The notes under the pieces: generated by a model
Seen by the model: only the letters and a program-made list of their open reading frames with translations
Told to the model about the DNA's origin: nothing
The model's database searches: none
Position numbers and translations under genes: made by a program
Origin: Rubrobacter sp.
GTDB taxonomy: Bacteria; Actinomycetota; Rubrobacteria; Rubrobacterales; Rubrobacteraceae
Length of the DNA stretch: 15,247 bases
Direction of reading: 5' to 3'
NCBI GenBank assembly: GCA_013817025.1
Contig: JACDDK010000011.1
Coordinates: forward strand, 1-15,247
Shown here: one piece after another, positions 6,177 to 13,375 of the stretch
How positions within the stretch are numbered: position 1 is the first letter of the stretch
Layout: each line of letters starts with the position of its first letter

Positions 6177-6899
6177 GTGAGGATTGGTTTCGTGCATCGG
6201 CTGGCGGTGACGACCTACAACACCTATCGGGAGCGAGCGGGGCGCGACGAGGCGCTGGACACTTTGCTGCGCGAGGAAGCGCTGATCTGCTTGCAGGAGT
6301 TGAGCGTCGTCCGGAAGCGGGAGTTGCGAGAACGGTTCGGGGACCGGGGCTTTCTCTCGCGGGTGATGTTCGGGTGGGAGTCTCTGGCGGTGGTCCTGCC
6401 GCAAGACGCCTCGTTCGTGGCGCGGCGAACGTTTCAATTGAACTCGTACTTTGGCTGGATCCCGACGGGATGGTCGCTGAAGCGGGCGCGGATGTTGCGT
6501 CGCGAGGAGCGGCGTGCGTGGAGGGATGGTCTTACGCCGCGGGCCGCGCAGGTCTGTCATATTGTCTGGCGGGGGCGGGAGTTTCGGCTGGTGCACACGC
6601 ATCTGCCATACGAGGCGGGGCTGCGGGACCGCTGTCTTTCGACGCTGGCGGGGCTTTTGGGGACGAGTGGTAACGCAGTGTTGTGTGGGGACCTGAACGC
6701 GACCACATCGGATGTGCATCTGGCGGATCTGATGCTCGAAACCGAACTCCGACCGGCGGGCGACGAAGCACCGACGCTCGGGCGCCGTCGCCGGATAGAC
6801 TTTGTAGCGTATCGGGGTGGGTTTCGGGAGGCAGGGTATGCTCTGAGGGAGGGACGCAGCGATCATCGGGCCGTCGGGGTCGAGTTGGAGGTAGTGTAG
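6177..6899 (+). CDS. Endonuclease/exonuclease/phosphatase (EEP) fold protein
   Basis: 240 residues with the EEP-family metal and phosphate motifs in order: TTYNTY (N15), ICLQEL (E41), LVHTHL (H140, H142), LCGDLNA (D172, N174), RIDFV (D208) and SDHRAV (D229, H230). Members include AP endonucleases, DNase I-like nucleases, sphingomyelinases and inositol phosphatases. The protein is short and lacks a visible signal peptide, so it is probably a cytoplasmic metal-dependent phosphodiesterase or phosphatase. The substrate cannot be read from sequence. GTG start with GAGG (6165-6168) 8 nt upstream. The gene begins only 18 bp after the tRNA-Sec end, so both may share a transcript. Its TAG is followed directly by the moaC ATG, suggesting coupled translation with moaC. 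Confidence 0.85.
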   Translation: MRIGFVHRLAVTTYNTYRERAGRDEALDTLLREEALICLQELSVVRKRELRERFGDRGFLSRVMFGWESLAVVLPQDASFVARRTFQLNSYFGWIPTGWSLKRARMLRREERRAWRDGLTPRAAQVCHIVWRGREFRLVHTHLPYEAGLRDRCLSTLAGLLGTSGNAVLCGDLNATTSDVHLADLMLETELRPAGDEAPTLGRRRRIDFVAYRGGFREAGYALREGRSDHRAVGVELEVV

Positions 6900-7355
6900 A
6901 TGACGGAGTTTTCGCATCTGGACCGGGATGGGTCTGCGCGGATGGTCGACGTGGGGGCGAAGGTCGTGGTGCGGCGCACGGCAACCGCTGGCGGCTACGT
7001 TCTGATGTCGCCGGAGACCGTCGATCTCTTGCGCGAAAAAGCTTTGCCTAAGGGTGACGCTTTAAATACGGCGCGCATAGCGGGGGTGATGGCGGCGAAG
7101 AGGACGCCGGATCTGATCCCGCTCTGCCACGGCCTGAACCTGACCGCCGTCGATATCGAGTTCGAGGTGGCCGAGGATCGCGTCGGCATCACAGCCACCG
7201 CCCGCGTCAGCGACCGCACCGGCGTCGAGATGGAGGCGCTCACAGCCGTGAGCGTCGCCGCCTTGACTATTTACGACATGTGCAAGGCCGTGGATAAGGG
7301 CATGGTTATCGGGGAGATCAAGCTGCTGGAGAAGACGAAGGAAGAGGCTTCGTGA
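6900..7355 (+). CDS. moaC: Cyclic pyranopterin monophosphate synthase MoaC
   Basis: MoaC converts the MoaA product 3',8-cH2GTP to cyclic pyranopterin monophosphate, the second part of step one in molybdenum cofactor synthesis. 151 residues, a normal length. Seen: MVDVGAK (15-21), KGDALNTARIAGVMAAKRTP (51-70), LIPLCHGLNL (72-81), TGVEMEALTAVSVAALTIYD (107-126), MCKAVDK. K51, H77, E110, E112, D126 and K129 correspond to the catalytic residues of E. coli MoaC. The usual CHPL is CHGL here, a small change next to H77. GGAGG (6887-6891) lies 8 nt before the ATG. No other moa gene is in the window. The next operon has its own promoter candidate. Confidence 0.97.
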   Translation: MTEFSHLDRDGSARMVDVGAKVVVRRTATAGGYVLMSPETVDLLREKALPKGDALNTARIAGVMAAKRTPDLIPLCHGLNLTAVDIEFEVAEDRVGITATARVSDRTGVEMEALTAVSVAALTIYDMCKAVDKGMVIGEIKLLEKTKEEAS

Positions 7356-7403
7356 AGCCTTATACGGTGGTTCCCGGATGCACATGCAACACTTTGCGCG
7401 TCA

Positions 7404-7444
7404 ATGATACTGGCGGTGCGGCTATGCTAGACTGGCCGTTCTAG
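7404..7444 (+). promoter_or_regulatory. Candidate promoter and inverted repeat of the tetrapyrrole operon
   Basis: ATGATA (7404-7409), an 18-bp spacer and TAGACT (7428-7433) form a moderate promoter, with a start near 7440. An overlapping TATGCT lies at 7423-7428. The inverted repeat CTAGA-N8-TCTAG (7427-7431, 7440-7444) covers the -10 and start region and could be an operator. It is short and may be chance. Confidence 0.4.
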
Positions 7445-7506
7445 TCGCGGGCCGAACAGCAGGTTAGGAGAGAGAGATCGAGGGCAAAAACACCGTCCTT
7501 TACCCG

Positions 7507-8037
7507 ATGTTCATGGACCTCTCCGGTCGTCGCTGCGTGGTCGTCGGTGGCGGTGCGGTCGCCAACAGAAAGGCCCGCAAGTTGTTGCAAGCTCGCGCGG
7601 AGGTCGTCGTGATCTCACCGGAGATCCTGCCGGAACTCGCCAGCGTAGCGACCGAGCTACACCAGCGTCGCTACGAGCCGGGGGATCTAGTCGGCGCGTA
7701 TCTGGCTTTCGCCGCGACGGATTCGCGCGAAGCGAACGCTGCGGTCGCCCGCGAGGCGAAGGAGCGCGGCGTGCCGGTGAACGTCGCGGATCTCCCCTCC
7801 GAGGGAGATTTCGCGCTGCCGTCCACGCTGCGGCGCGGCGGACTTCAGGTGACGGTCTCGACGGGTGGAGCCTCACCAACGCTGGCGCGTAGGATCCGGG
7901 CGGAGCTGGAAAAGTCTTTCGGGCCGGAGTGGGCCGGGATCGTGGAAGAGTACGGTCGAACGCGGGGGGGCGTCGTCGCGCCCGGTGAAGAGTTGGAGCG
8001 GGAGGTGGTACGGTGCTTATCGCGGCTCTCGGGATGA
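7507..8037 (+). CDS. Precorrin-2 dehydrogenase (CysG N-terminal/Met8-like)
   Basis: NAD-dependent oxidation of precorrin-2 to sirohydrochlorin, on the way to siroheme; some homologues also insert iron. 176 residues from ATG 7507. Seen: Rossmann motif CVVVGGGAVANRKARKLL (10-27), FAATD (68-72), NVADLPSEGDFALPS (92-106) with D95 at the place of the catalytic aspartate of CysG and Met8p, and TVSTGGASPTLARRIRAELE. The SUMT half of CysG is absent; that activity is in the CobA-HemD fusion downstream. ATG 7507 has no close ribosome binding site. AGGAG at 7466-7470 lies 6 nt before an in-frame ATC at 7477, which would add ten residues (EGKNTVLYP after the initiator). First gene of the hem operon; hemA overlaps its end by 25 bp. 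Confidence 0.92.
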   Translation: MFMDLSGRRCVVVGGGAVANRKARKLLQARAEVVVISPEILPELASVATELHQRRYEPGDLVGAYLAFAATDSREANAAVAREAKERGVPVNVADLPSEGDFALPSTLRRGGLQVTVSTGGASPTLARRIRAELEKSFGPEWAGIVEEYGRTRGGVVAPGEELEREVVRCLSRLSG

Positions 8038-9308
8038 ACCACCGCTCGGCGCCCATCGAGGTGCGCGAGCGGGTCGCGTTCCCGCCGTGTGCGGGCCGAC
8101 CTTTCCTGCGGCATCTAAAAGACGAAGGCGTGATCTCGGAGGCCGTGTTGCTCTCGACCTGCAACCGCACCGAAGTCTACGCCGTCGTCAAGGACGAGGC
8201 GGCGCACGGGCGTATGCTGGACGCTCTGGCCGAGAACCGGGGCGTCGATCGGGAATCGTTGGAGAAGGATACCTACTGGATGACGGATGCGGAGGCTGTG
8301 CGGCATCTGTATCGGGTGGCGTCGTCGCTGGATTCGATGGTGGTTGGGGAGGCGCAGATCCTGGGTCAGGTGCGGGATGCGTACCGGGCCGCGACCGAGG
8401 AGCGGTGCGCCGGGCCGTTGCTCAACCGCCTGTTTCATACGTCGCTGAGGATCGGCAAGGACGTGCGTTCGGAAACCGGTATCGGCGATAGCTCGCTCTC
8501 CGTGCCGCACGTGGCCGCGAAGCTGGCCGAAGAAGTCTTCGGGACGCTCGCGGGACGAACAGCGTTGGTGCTCGGCGCGGGCGAGATGAGCGAGTTGGTC
8601 GTAAAGCACCTGCGAAGACGTGGGATCTCCGACCTTCGCATCGCCAACCGCACCCCCGAGCGGGCGTGGCTGCTGGCGGATCTCGTGGGGGGCGCGGCCG
8701 TGGCTTTTGAGGACATCGCCGGGCAACTGCCGGAGGTGGACGTGGTCGTAAGCTCTACGGGTTCGGGCGATTGGGTCGTGGGCGGCGAGGTCGTCGCGGG
8801 GGCGATGGAGAGCCGTGAGGAGCCGCTGTTCCTCATAGACATCGCGGTCCCGCGGGACGTGGACCCGGTCGTGCAGACGCTGGCCAACGTGTATCTGTAC
8901 GACATGGACGACCTTCAGGCGGTCGTCGAGCGCAACGCCGGTGATCGGCGGTCGGCGGCGGAGGAAGGCGAGAAGCTCATAGCGCCGGCGGTGGCGGAGT
9001 ACATGGCCTGGATCTCCACTCTGCATGTGGTCCCGCTGATCCAGGAACTCCGAAGCGAGGCCGAGCGGATACGCCACCACGAACTATCCCGAGCCCTGAA
9101 ACGCCTGGACCTCACCCCCGAGGAGACGGCGGTGCTGGAGAAGATGAGCCATTCGCTCGTTAACAAGCTGCTGCACGGCCCGATAGCATCCTTGAAAGCC
9201 CGCGCCGAGTCCGGCTCGCCGCTGGACGGCGCTGAGGTCCGCCGCAGCCTGCACGCCTTCGAAGGCATCGAGGTGGAGCTGCACCGCTCGCGCACGGAAC
9301 GCTCATGA
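8013..9308 (+). CDS. hemA: Glutamyl-tRNA reductase HemA
   Basis: Reduces glutamyl-tRNA(Glu) with NADPH to glutamate-1-semialdehyde, the committed step of the C5 tetrapyrrole pathway. 431 residues, normal length. Seen: GMNHRSAPIEVRER (7-20), LLSTCNRTEVYA with catalytic C50, SLDSMVVGEAQILGQVRDAY (tRNA/substrate region), LFHTSLRIGKDVRSET, NADPH motif ALVLGAGEMSELVVKHL, IANRTPERA, LIDIAVPRDVDP, and the C-terminal helical dimerisation domain with KMSHSLVNKLLHGP. GTG start with GGAGG (8001-8005) 7 nt upstream, inside the end of the precorrin-2 dehydrogenase gene. Its stop overlaps hemC as ATGA. Confidence 0.98.
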   Translation: MLIAALGMNHRSAPIEVRERVAFPPCAGRPFLRHLKDEGVISEAVLLSTCNRTEVYAVVKDEAAHGRMLDALAENRGVDRESLEKDTYWMTDAEAVRHLYRVASSLDSMVVGEAQILGQVRDAYRAATEERCAGPLLNRLFHTSLRIGKDVRSETGIGDSSLSVPHVAAKLAEEVFGTLAGRTALVLGAGEMSELVVKHLRRRGISDLRIANRTPERAWLLADLVGGAAVAFEDIAGQLPEVDVVVSSTGSGDWVVGGEVVAGAMESREEPLFLIDIAVPRDVDPVVQTLANVYLYDMDDLQAVVERNAGDRRSAAEEGEKLIAPAVAEYMAWISTLHVVPLIQELRSEAERIRHHELSRALKRLDLTPEETAVLEKMSHSLVNKLLHGPIASLKARAESGSPLDGAEVRRSLHAFEGIEVELHRSRTERS

Positions 9309-10234
9309 GCCCGGCCCCATCCGTAGTTCTAGGAACCAGAGGTTCCAGACTAGCCCTCGCTCAGGCCGAGACCTGCGCCGGTAAGCTGCGCGAGGCGGGC
9401 CTATCGGTCGAGGTGCGGGTTATAAAGACGACCAGCGAGCAACACCCCGAGACGCCGCTCTCGGTCCTGGACCAGCGAGACGTCTTCACGCGGCAGTTGG
9501 ACGAGGCGTTGTTGCGAGGTGAGATCGACGTCGCCATCCACTCCCTGAAAGATGTACCCACGGACCTGCCCGATGGCATCGCGCTTGCCGCCATCACCGA
9601 ACGCCACGACCCCAGCGACGCGCTGGTCTCGGAGGTTGGATCCACAATCGAAGACCTCCCGAACGAGACCATCGTCGCCACCTCCAGCTTGCGGAGGCGG
9701 GCGCAACTCTTGCACCATCGCCCGGACCTTCAAATAGTCGATATTCGGGGGAACGTCGACACTCGAATCCGCAAGGTGCGTGAAGGTGCCGCCGACGCGC
9801 TCGTGCTGGCCCGCGCCGGCCTCGAACGTCTCGGGCTGGATGCGACGTACACCGTGATTCCGCCGGAGGTTATGTTGCCAGCGGTGGGACAGGGCGCTCT
9901 AGCCGCCGCGATGATCGAAGATCACGCCTTGCGGGATGAGATTCGAGCGGCGTTGAACCACGAGCCGAGTGCCCTTGCGACACGGGCGGAGCGGGCGATG
10001 TTGCGGACGCTCGAAGGTGGTTGCCGGGTGCCGGTTGGTGCGCTGGGACGGGTGGTGAACGATACGGACGTCTGGCTGCTCGGGATCGTGGTGTCGCCGG
10101 ATGGGGCTCTGGTTTATCGGGGGGAGGCCGTTGGGTCGGAGCCCGAGGAGGTCGGGGAGGGGCTGGCGCGAGAGCTTTTGGAGCGGGGGGCGGCCATCGT
10201 GTTGGGCGAGGTGCGGGAGGTGAGGAGTTCGTGA
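9305..10234 (+). CDS. hemC: Porphobilinogen deaminase (hydroxymethylbilane synthase) HemC
   Basis: Polymerises four porphobilinogens to hydroxymethylbilane. 309 residues. Seen: LGTRGSRLALAQAE (9-22), IHSLKDVPTDLP with catalytic D83, ATSSLRRRAQLL, DIRGNVDTR (146-154), PAVGQGALA and EGGCRVPVGA, in which C240 is the attachment point of the dipyrromethane cofactor. It starts in a 4-bp ATGA overlap with hemA and ends in a 4-bp GTGA overlap with the next gene, which indicates coupled translation. Confidence 0.98.
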   Translation: MSPAPSVVLGTRGSRLALAQAETCAGKLREAGLSVEVRVIKTTSEQHPETPLSVLDQRDVFTRQLDEALLRGEIDVAIHSLKDVPTDLPDGIALAAITERHDPSDALVSEVGSTIEDLPNETIVATSSLRRRAQLLHHRPDLQIVDIRGNVDTRIRKVREGAADALVLARAGLERLGLDATYTVIPPEVMLPAVGQGALAAAMIEDHALRDEIRAALNHEPSALATRAERAMLRTLEGGCRVPVGALGRVVNDTDVWLLGIVVSPDGALVYRGEAVGSEPEEVGEGLARELLERGAAIVLGEVREVRSS

Positions 10235-11763
10235 TCTACCTGGTCGGTTCCGGCCCTGGCGACCCCGGCCTTCTAACCGTCAAGGGCCTGCGCTGCATCC
10301 AAGAAGCCGACGCTATCGTCTACGACCGGCTCGCCCCGGAGGCGCTCTTGGAGCACGCAAAGCCCGAAGCCGAACGCATCTACGTTGGCAAGAAGCCCGG
10401 CGAGCACACCATGAGCCAGGAGATGATAAACGCTGTCCTCGTGAAGCTCGGACGCGCCGGAAAGACCGTCGTGCGCCTGAAGGGCGGCGACCCGTACATC
10501 TTCGGGCGCGGCAGCGAGGAGGCGCTGGAGCTTATAGAAGCGGGGCTCCCGTTCGAGGTCGTTCCTGGCGTAACCAGCGGCGTCGCGGCCCCGGCCTACG
10601 CTGGAATCCCCGTGACGCATCGCAACGTCGCAACGTCCGTCGCTTTCATCACCGGCCACGAAGACCCGACGAAGGGTCGCTCGGACGTGGACTGGCGGAA
10701 GATCTCCAACGGCGCCGACACGCTCGTGTTGTACATGGGCATCGGACGCTTGAAGGAGATCTCCACCCAACTCATCGCCGCTGGCAGAACCCCCGAAACC
10801 CCCGTAGCCTGCGTGCGCTGGGGAACCAAGCCCGAGCAACGCACCGTCACCGGCACCCTCGAAGACATCACCGAAAAGGTACGAGAAGCGGATCTCGGAC
10901 CACCCGCCATCACCGTCGTCGGCGACGTGGTGAGCTTGCGCGAGTTGGGCCTGGACTGGTACGAGAAGCGACCGCTCTTCGGACGGCGCGTCGTCGTCAC
11001 GCGGGCGCGGGCGCAAGCCGGAGAGCTATCCGTCGAACTCGAAAAACTCGGTGCCGAAGTCCGGGAGTTCCCGACGATAGAGATACAGCAGCCACAAGAC
11101 TTCGGGCCGCTGGACGGCGCGATCCAGCAACTAGATTCCTTTGATTGGATCGTGTTTACCAGCGTCAACGGCGTGGACGCCTTCCTCGAACGCTTGCGAC
11201 ATCATCGGCTGGACTTGCGGGCCGTGCCGCGAGACGCGAAGGTCGCCGCCATCGGCCCGGCGACGGCGGAGCGCGTTCGAGAGGCCGGGTTATCGGTGGA
11301 TGTGGTGCCGGAGGAGTATAGGGCGGAGGCCCTGATCGAAGCCCTCGACACCGGCTCGCTCGCCGGTAGCCGAGTCCTGATCCCGCGTGCGAAAGTCGCC
11401 CGCGAGATACTTCCCGAGGAGCTGCGCGAGGCGGGTGCGGAGGTTGTCGTCCCGCCAGCCTACGAGACCGTACCGATCTCGACCGGTGCCGATGAACTCG
11501 CAAAACTGCTCGAAACCGGTGGCATCGACTGCGTAACCTTCACGGCAAGCTCCACCGTCGAGAACTTCGTACAGGCGTTCGGCAAAGAGGCCGCGCGGCT
11601 GCTCTTCAACACGCAAGTCGCCTGCATCGGCCCCATAACCGCCGACGCCGCCCGAAAATACGGTATTCGGGTCGATGCCGAGGCCGCCGAGTACACTATA
11701 CCGGGACTTGTCGAGGCGGTGGTGGACCTGTTCGCCGCCGGCTTGTTGGAGAGAAGGAGCTAG
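10231..11763 (+). CDS. cobA-hemD: Fused uroporphyrinogen-III C-methyltransferase (CobA/SUMT) and uroporphyrinogen-III synthase (HemD)
   Basis: A 510-residue two-domain enzyme. Residues 1-245 are SUMT, which uses SAM to methylate uroporphyrinogen III twice to precorrin-2: YLVGSGPGDPGLLTVKGL, VYDRL, VRLKGGDPYIFGRGSEE, VPGVTSGVAAPAYAGIPVTH, TLVLYMGIGRL, PPAITVVGDVV. Residues about 255-510 are HemD, which cyclises hydroxymethylbilane to uroporphyrinogen III: GRRVVVTRARAQAGELSVEL, DWIVFTSVNGVDAF, AAIGPATAERVREAG, ALIPRAK-like LIPRAKVA, TFTASSTVENF, ACIGPITADAARKYG. The fusion is common in Gram-positive bacteria and places the siroheme/cobamide branch next to the HemD product. GTG start overlaps the hemC stop; GAGGAG and GGGAGG lie just upstream. 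Confidence 0.96.
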   Translation: MIYLVGSGPGDPGLLTVKGLRCIQEADAIVYDRLAPEALLEHAKPEAERIYVGKKPGEHTMSQEMINAVLVKLGRAGKTVVRLKGGDPYIFGRGSEEALELIEAGLPFEVVPGVTSGVAAPAYAGIPVTHRNVATSVAFITGHEDPTKGRSDVDWRKISNGADTLVLYMGIGRLKEISTQLIAAGRTPETPVACVRWGTKPEQRTVTGTLEDITEKVREADLGPPAITVVGDVVSLRELGLDWYEKRPLFGRRVVVTRARAQAGELSVELEKLGAEVREFPTIEIQQPQDFGPLDGAIQQLDSFDWIVFTSVNGVDAFLERLRHHRLDLRAVPRDAKVAAIGPATAERVREAGLSVDVVPEEYRAEALIEALDTGSLAGSRVLIPRAKVAREILPEELREAGAEVVVPPAYETVPISTGADELAKLLETGGIDCVTFTASSTVENFVQAFGKEAARLLFNTQVACIGPITADAARKYGIRVDAEAAEYTIPGLVEAVVDLFAAGLLERRS

Positions 11764-11769
11764 GCAACC

Positions 11770-12162
11770 ATGCCCCGTATAGCAAACGACTACGCGCAAG
11801 AGGCGGCGTCCGGCGTAGGATGGGTGAGCCTGGGGCTGGGGTTCGCTTTGACGCTGGCACCGCGTAAGAGCGCGTCGTTCCTGGGGTGGGGGGACCGAGA
11901 ACAGCTTGCCCGCGTCATCGGGGTGAGCGATCTAGTGGTCGGAATGGGGTTGTTAGTGGATCGAAGCCGGTCGCGATGGATGCTGGCCCGAGCCCTCCTG
12001 AACGTCGTGATAGCCCTGAATTACGCTAGCGTCCTTGTGTCGGAGATACCGGAGCGCAAACGCGCAACCGGTGGCTTGGGCCTAATGACTTGTCTGACTT
12101 TCGTCGACTACTCCCTGTCGCGGAGACTTCGGGAGGCCGAAGCGGCGAGATCCAGCAGGTAA
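11770..12162 (+). CDS. Small membrane protein of unknown function in the hem operon
   Basis: I do not recognise this 130-residue protein. It looks like an inner-membrane protein with about four hydrophobic segments: GVGWVSLGLGFALTLAP (16-32), VIGVSDLVVGMGLLV (49-63), ALLNVVIALNYASVLV (about 75-90) and a weaker GLGLMTCLTFVDYSL near 102-116. Positive residues (RKR, RRLREAEAARSSR) flank the last segments. The ATG follows AAGGAG (11754-11759) at a 10-nt distance, 6 bp after the cobA-hemD stop, so it is in the operon. The codon pattern and GC match the neighbours. Without homologues no role can be assigned; helix borders are estimates by eye. Confidence 0.75.
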   Translation: MPRIANDYAQEAASGVGWVSLGLGFALTLAPRKSASFLGWGDREQLARVIGVSDLVVGMGLLVDRSRSRWMLARALLNVVIALNYASVLVSEIPERKRATGGLGLMTCLTFVDYSLSRRLREAEAARSSR

Positions 12163-12180
12163 AGATAGGGCAACGATTAC

Positions 12181-12197
12181 CGGAAGGACAACTTCCG
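12181..12197 (+). repeat. Short inverted repeat in the hemB leader
   Basis: CGGAAG (12181-12186), GACAA, CTTCCG (12192-12197): a perfect 6-bp stem with a 5-nt loop, ending 20 bp before the hemB start. It has no T-run. It may be an mRNA structure or an operator; function is unknown. Confidence 0.4.
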
Positions 12198-12217
12198 ACG
12201 GAAAGGTGGAATTCAAT

Positions 12218-13198
12218 ATGGCATTCCCACAACAGAGGCTGAGAAGAACTCGTCGCAACGCCGCCCTGCGCGGCCTCGTGCGCGAGACGCACCTCACGCC
12301 GGGAGATTTCATATACCCGATCTTCGTCGCCGCCGGAGAGGACGTAAAGAACCCCATCGCCTCGATGCCCGGCATCTTCCAGCTCTCCATAAACCACGCT
12401 GTAGCCGAGGCTAAAAGGGCTCACTCCCTGGGTATCCCCGGCGTCTTGCTCTTCGGTATCCCGGACGAGAAGGACGAGGCCGCGAGCGGTGCTTACGACG
12501 CCGAGGGCATCGTGCAACTCGCCACCCGCGCCATAAAAGACGCTCTGCCGGGGTTGCTCGTCGTGACGGACGTGTGTCTGTGCGAGTACATGAGCCACGG
12601 GCATTGCGGGGTCGTCGAGAAGGATACGGGCGAGGTCTTGAACGACGTTAGCCTGGAGCTTCTGGCTCGGACGGCCTCCTCGCACGCCGAGGCCGGAGCG
12701 GACATCGTCGCGCCGTCGGACATGATGGATGGGCGGGTAGCGGCGATCCGGGCGGATCTCGACCGCGAGGGGTTCGAGAACACGCCCATCATGGCCTACG
12801 CGGCCAAGTACGCTTCGGCGTTCTACGGCCCGTTCCGCGAAGCCGCCGGCAGCGCGCCGCAGTTCGGCGACCGACGCAGCTACCAGATGGACCCGGCCAA
12901 CGCCCGCGAAGCCCTCGTGGAAACCGAGCTAGACGTGGAAGAGGGGGCCGATATCGTGATGGTCAAGCCCGCGCTGCCGTATCTGGACGTAGTGCGGCGG
13001 GTGCGCGAGGCTACGGATCTTCCGGTCGCGGCCTACAACGTCAGCGGCGAGTACGCCATGATAAAAGCCGCCGCCCAGAACGGTTGGATAGACGAGGAAC
13101 GAGCCGTAATGGAAGCCCTGACCGGCATAAAACGCGCCGGAGCGGACATCATTATCAGCTACCACGCCCCGGATGTAGCGGGGTGGCTGGCGGGTTAA
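12218..13198 (+). CDS. hemB: Delta-aminolevulinic acid dehydratase (porphobilinogen synthase) HemB
   Basis: Condenses two aminolevulinates to porphobilinogen. 326 residues from ATG 12218. Seen: RRTRRNAALRGLVRET, GDFIYPIFV, LFGIPDEKDE, TDVCLCEYMSHGHCG with C120, C122 and C130, the three-cysteine site of the zinc-dependent type; APSDMMDGRV, AYAAKYASAFYGPFR with K197 and MVKPALPYLD with the Schiff-base lysine K250; YNVSGEYAM. The ATG is preferred over in-frame GTG 12206 because AAGGTGG (12203-12209) is well placed for it, and the extra EFN residues are not a family feature. It lies 55 bp after the membrane protein gene, with a small perfect hairpin (12181-12197) between. Confidence 0.97.
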   Translation: MAFPQQRLRRTRRNAALRGLVRETHLTPGDFIYPIFVAAGEDVKNPIASMPGIFQLSINHAVAEAKRAHSLGIPGVLLFGIPDEKDEAASGAYDAEGIVQLATRAIKDALPGLLVVTDVCLCEYMSHGHCGVVEKDTGEVLNDVSLELLARTASSHAEAGADIVAPSDMMDGRVAAIRADLDREGFENTPIMAYAAKYASAFYGPFREAAGSAPQFGDRRSYQMDPANAREALVETELDVEEGADIVMVKPALPYLDVVRRVREATDLPVAAYNVSGEYAMIKAAAQNGWIDEERAVMEALTGIKRAGADIIISYHAPDVAGWLAG

Positions 13199-13206
13199 GC
13201 TGCTCC

Positions 13207-13240
13207 CGGCGTTCGATCCCGTACGTTGCGGAACGCCGTT
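13207..13240 (+). terminator. Weak hairpin after hemB, possible partial terminator
   Basis: CGGCGTTC (13207-13214) pairs with GAACGCCG (13231-13238), an 8-bp stem with a 16-nt loop, followed by only TTTCAT. The long loop and short T-run make full termination unlikely. hemL continues in the same direction after 177 bp. Confidence 0.4.
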
Positions 13241-13251
13241 TCATATACAGG

Positions 13252-13300
13252 GTAAACTTTCCGGCGCGCCCCCGGTTGGAGTCGCGGAAAGGGCGTTTAC
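13252..13300 (+). repeat. Long imperfect inverted repeat upstream of hemL
   Basis: GTAAAC-TTTCCG (13252-13263) can pair with CGGAAA (13285-13290) and GTTTAC (13295-13300), 12 bp interrupted by a 4-nt GGGC bulge, around a GC-rich loop. It lies in the 177-bp gap before hemL. A TATAAA (13338-13343) downstream is a candidate -10 element for hemL, but I see no -35 at the right distance. Confidence 0.4.
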
Positions 13301-13375
13301 TGTAAGCCTGTACACCGCGCCGGTTACGGGAGCGGACTATAAAAGAGAGGTACTTTCGAGAGGAGCTTTCACGTC

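Noticed and set aside
5974..6180. Small open frame running through the tRNA-Sec
   Set aside because: It crosses the tRNA and its promoter, and its translation has no recognisable domain.
12206..12217. GTG 12206 as the hemB start
   Set aside because: The AAGGTGG ribosome binding site covers this codon and fits ATG 12218 instead.
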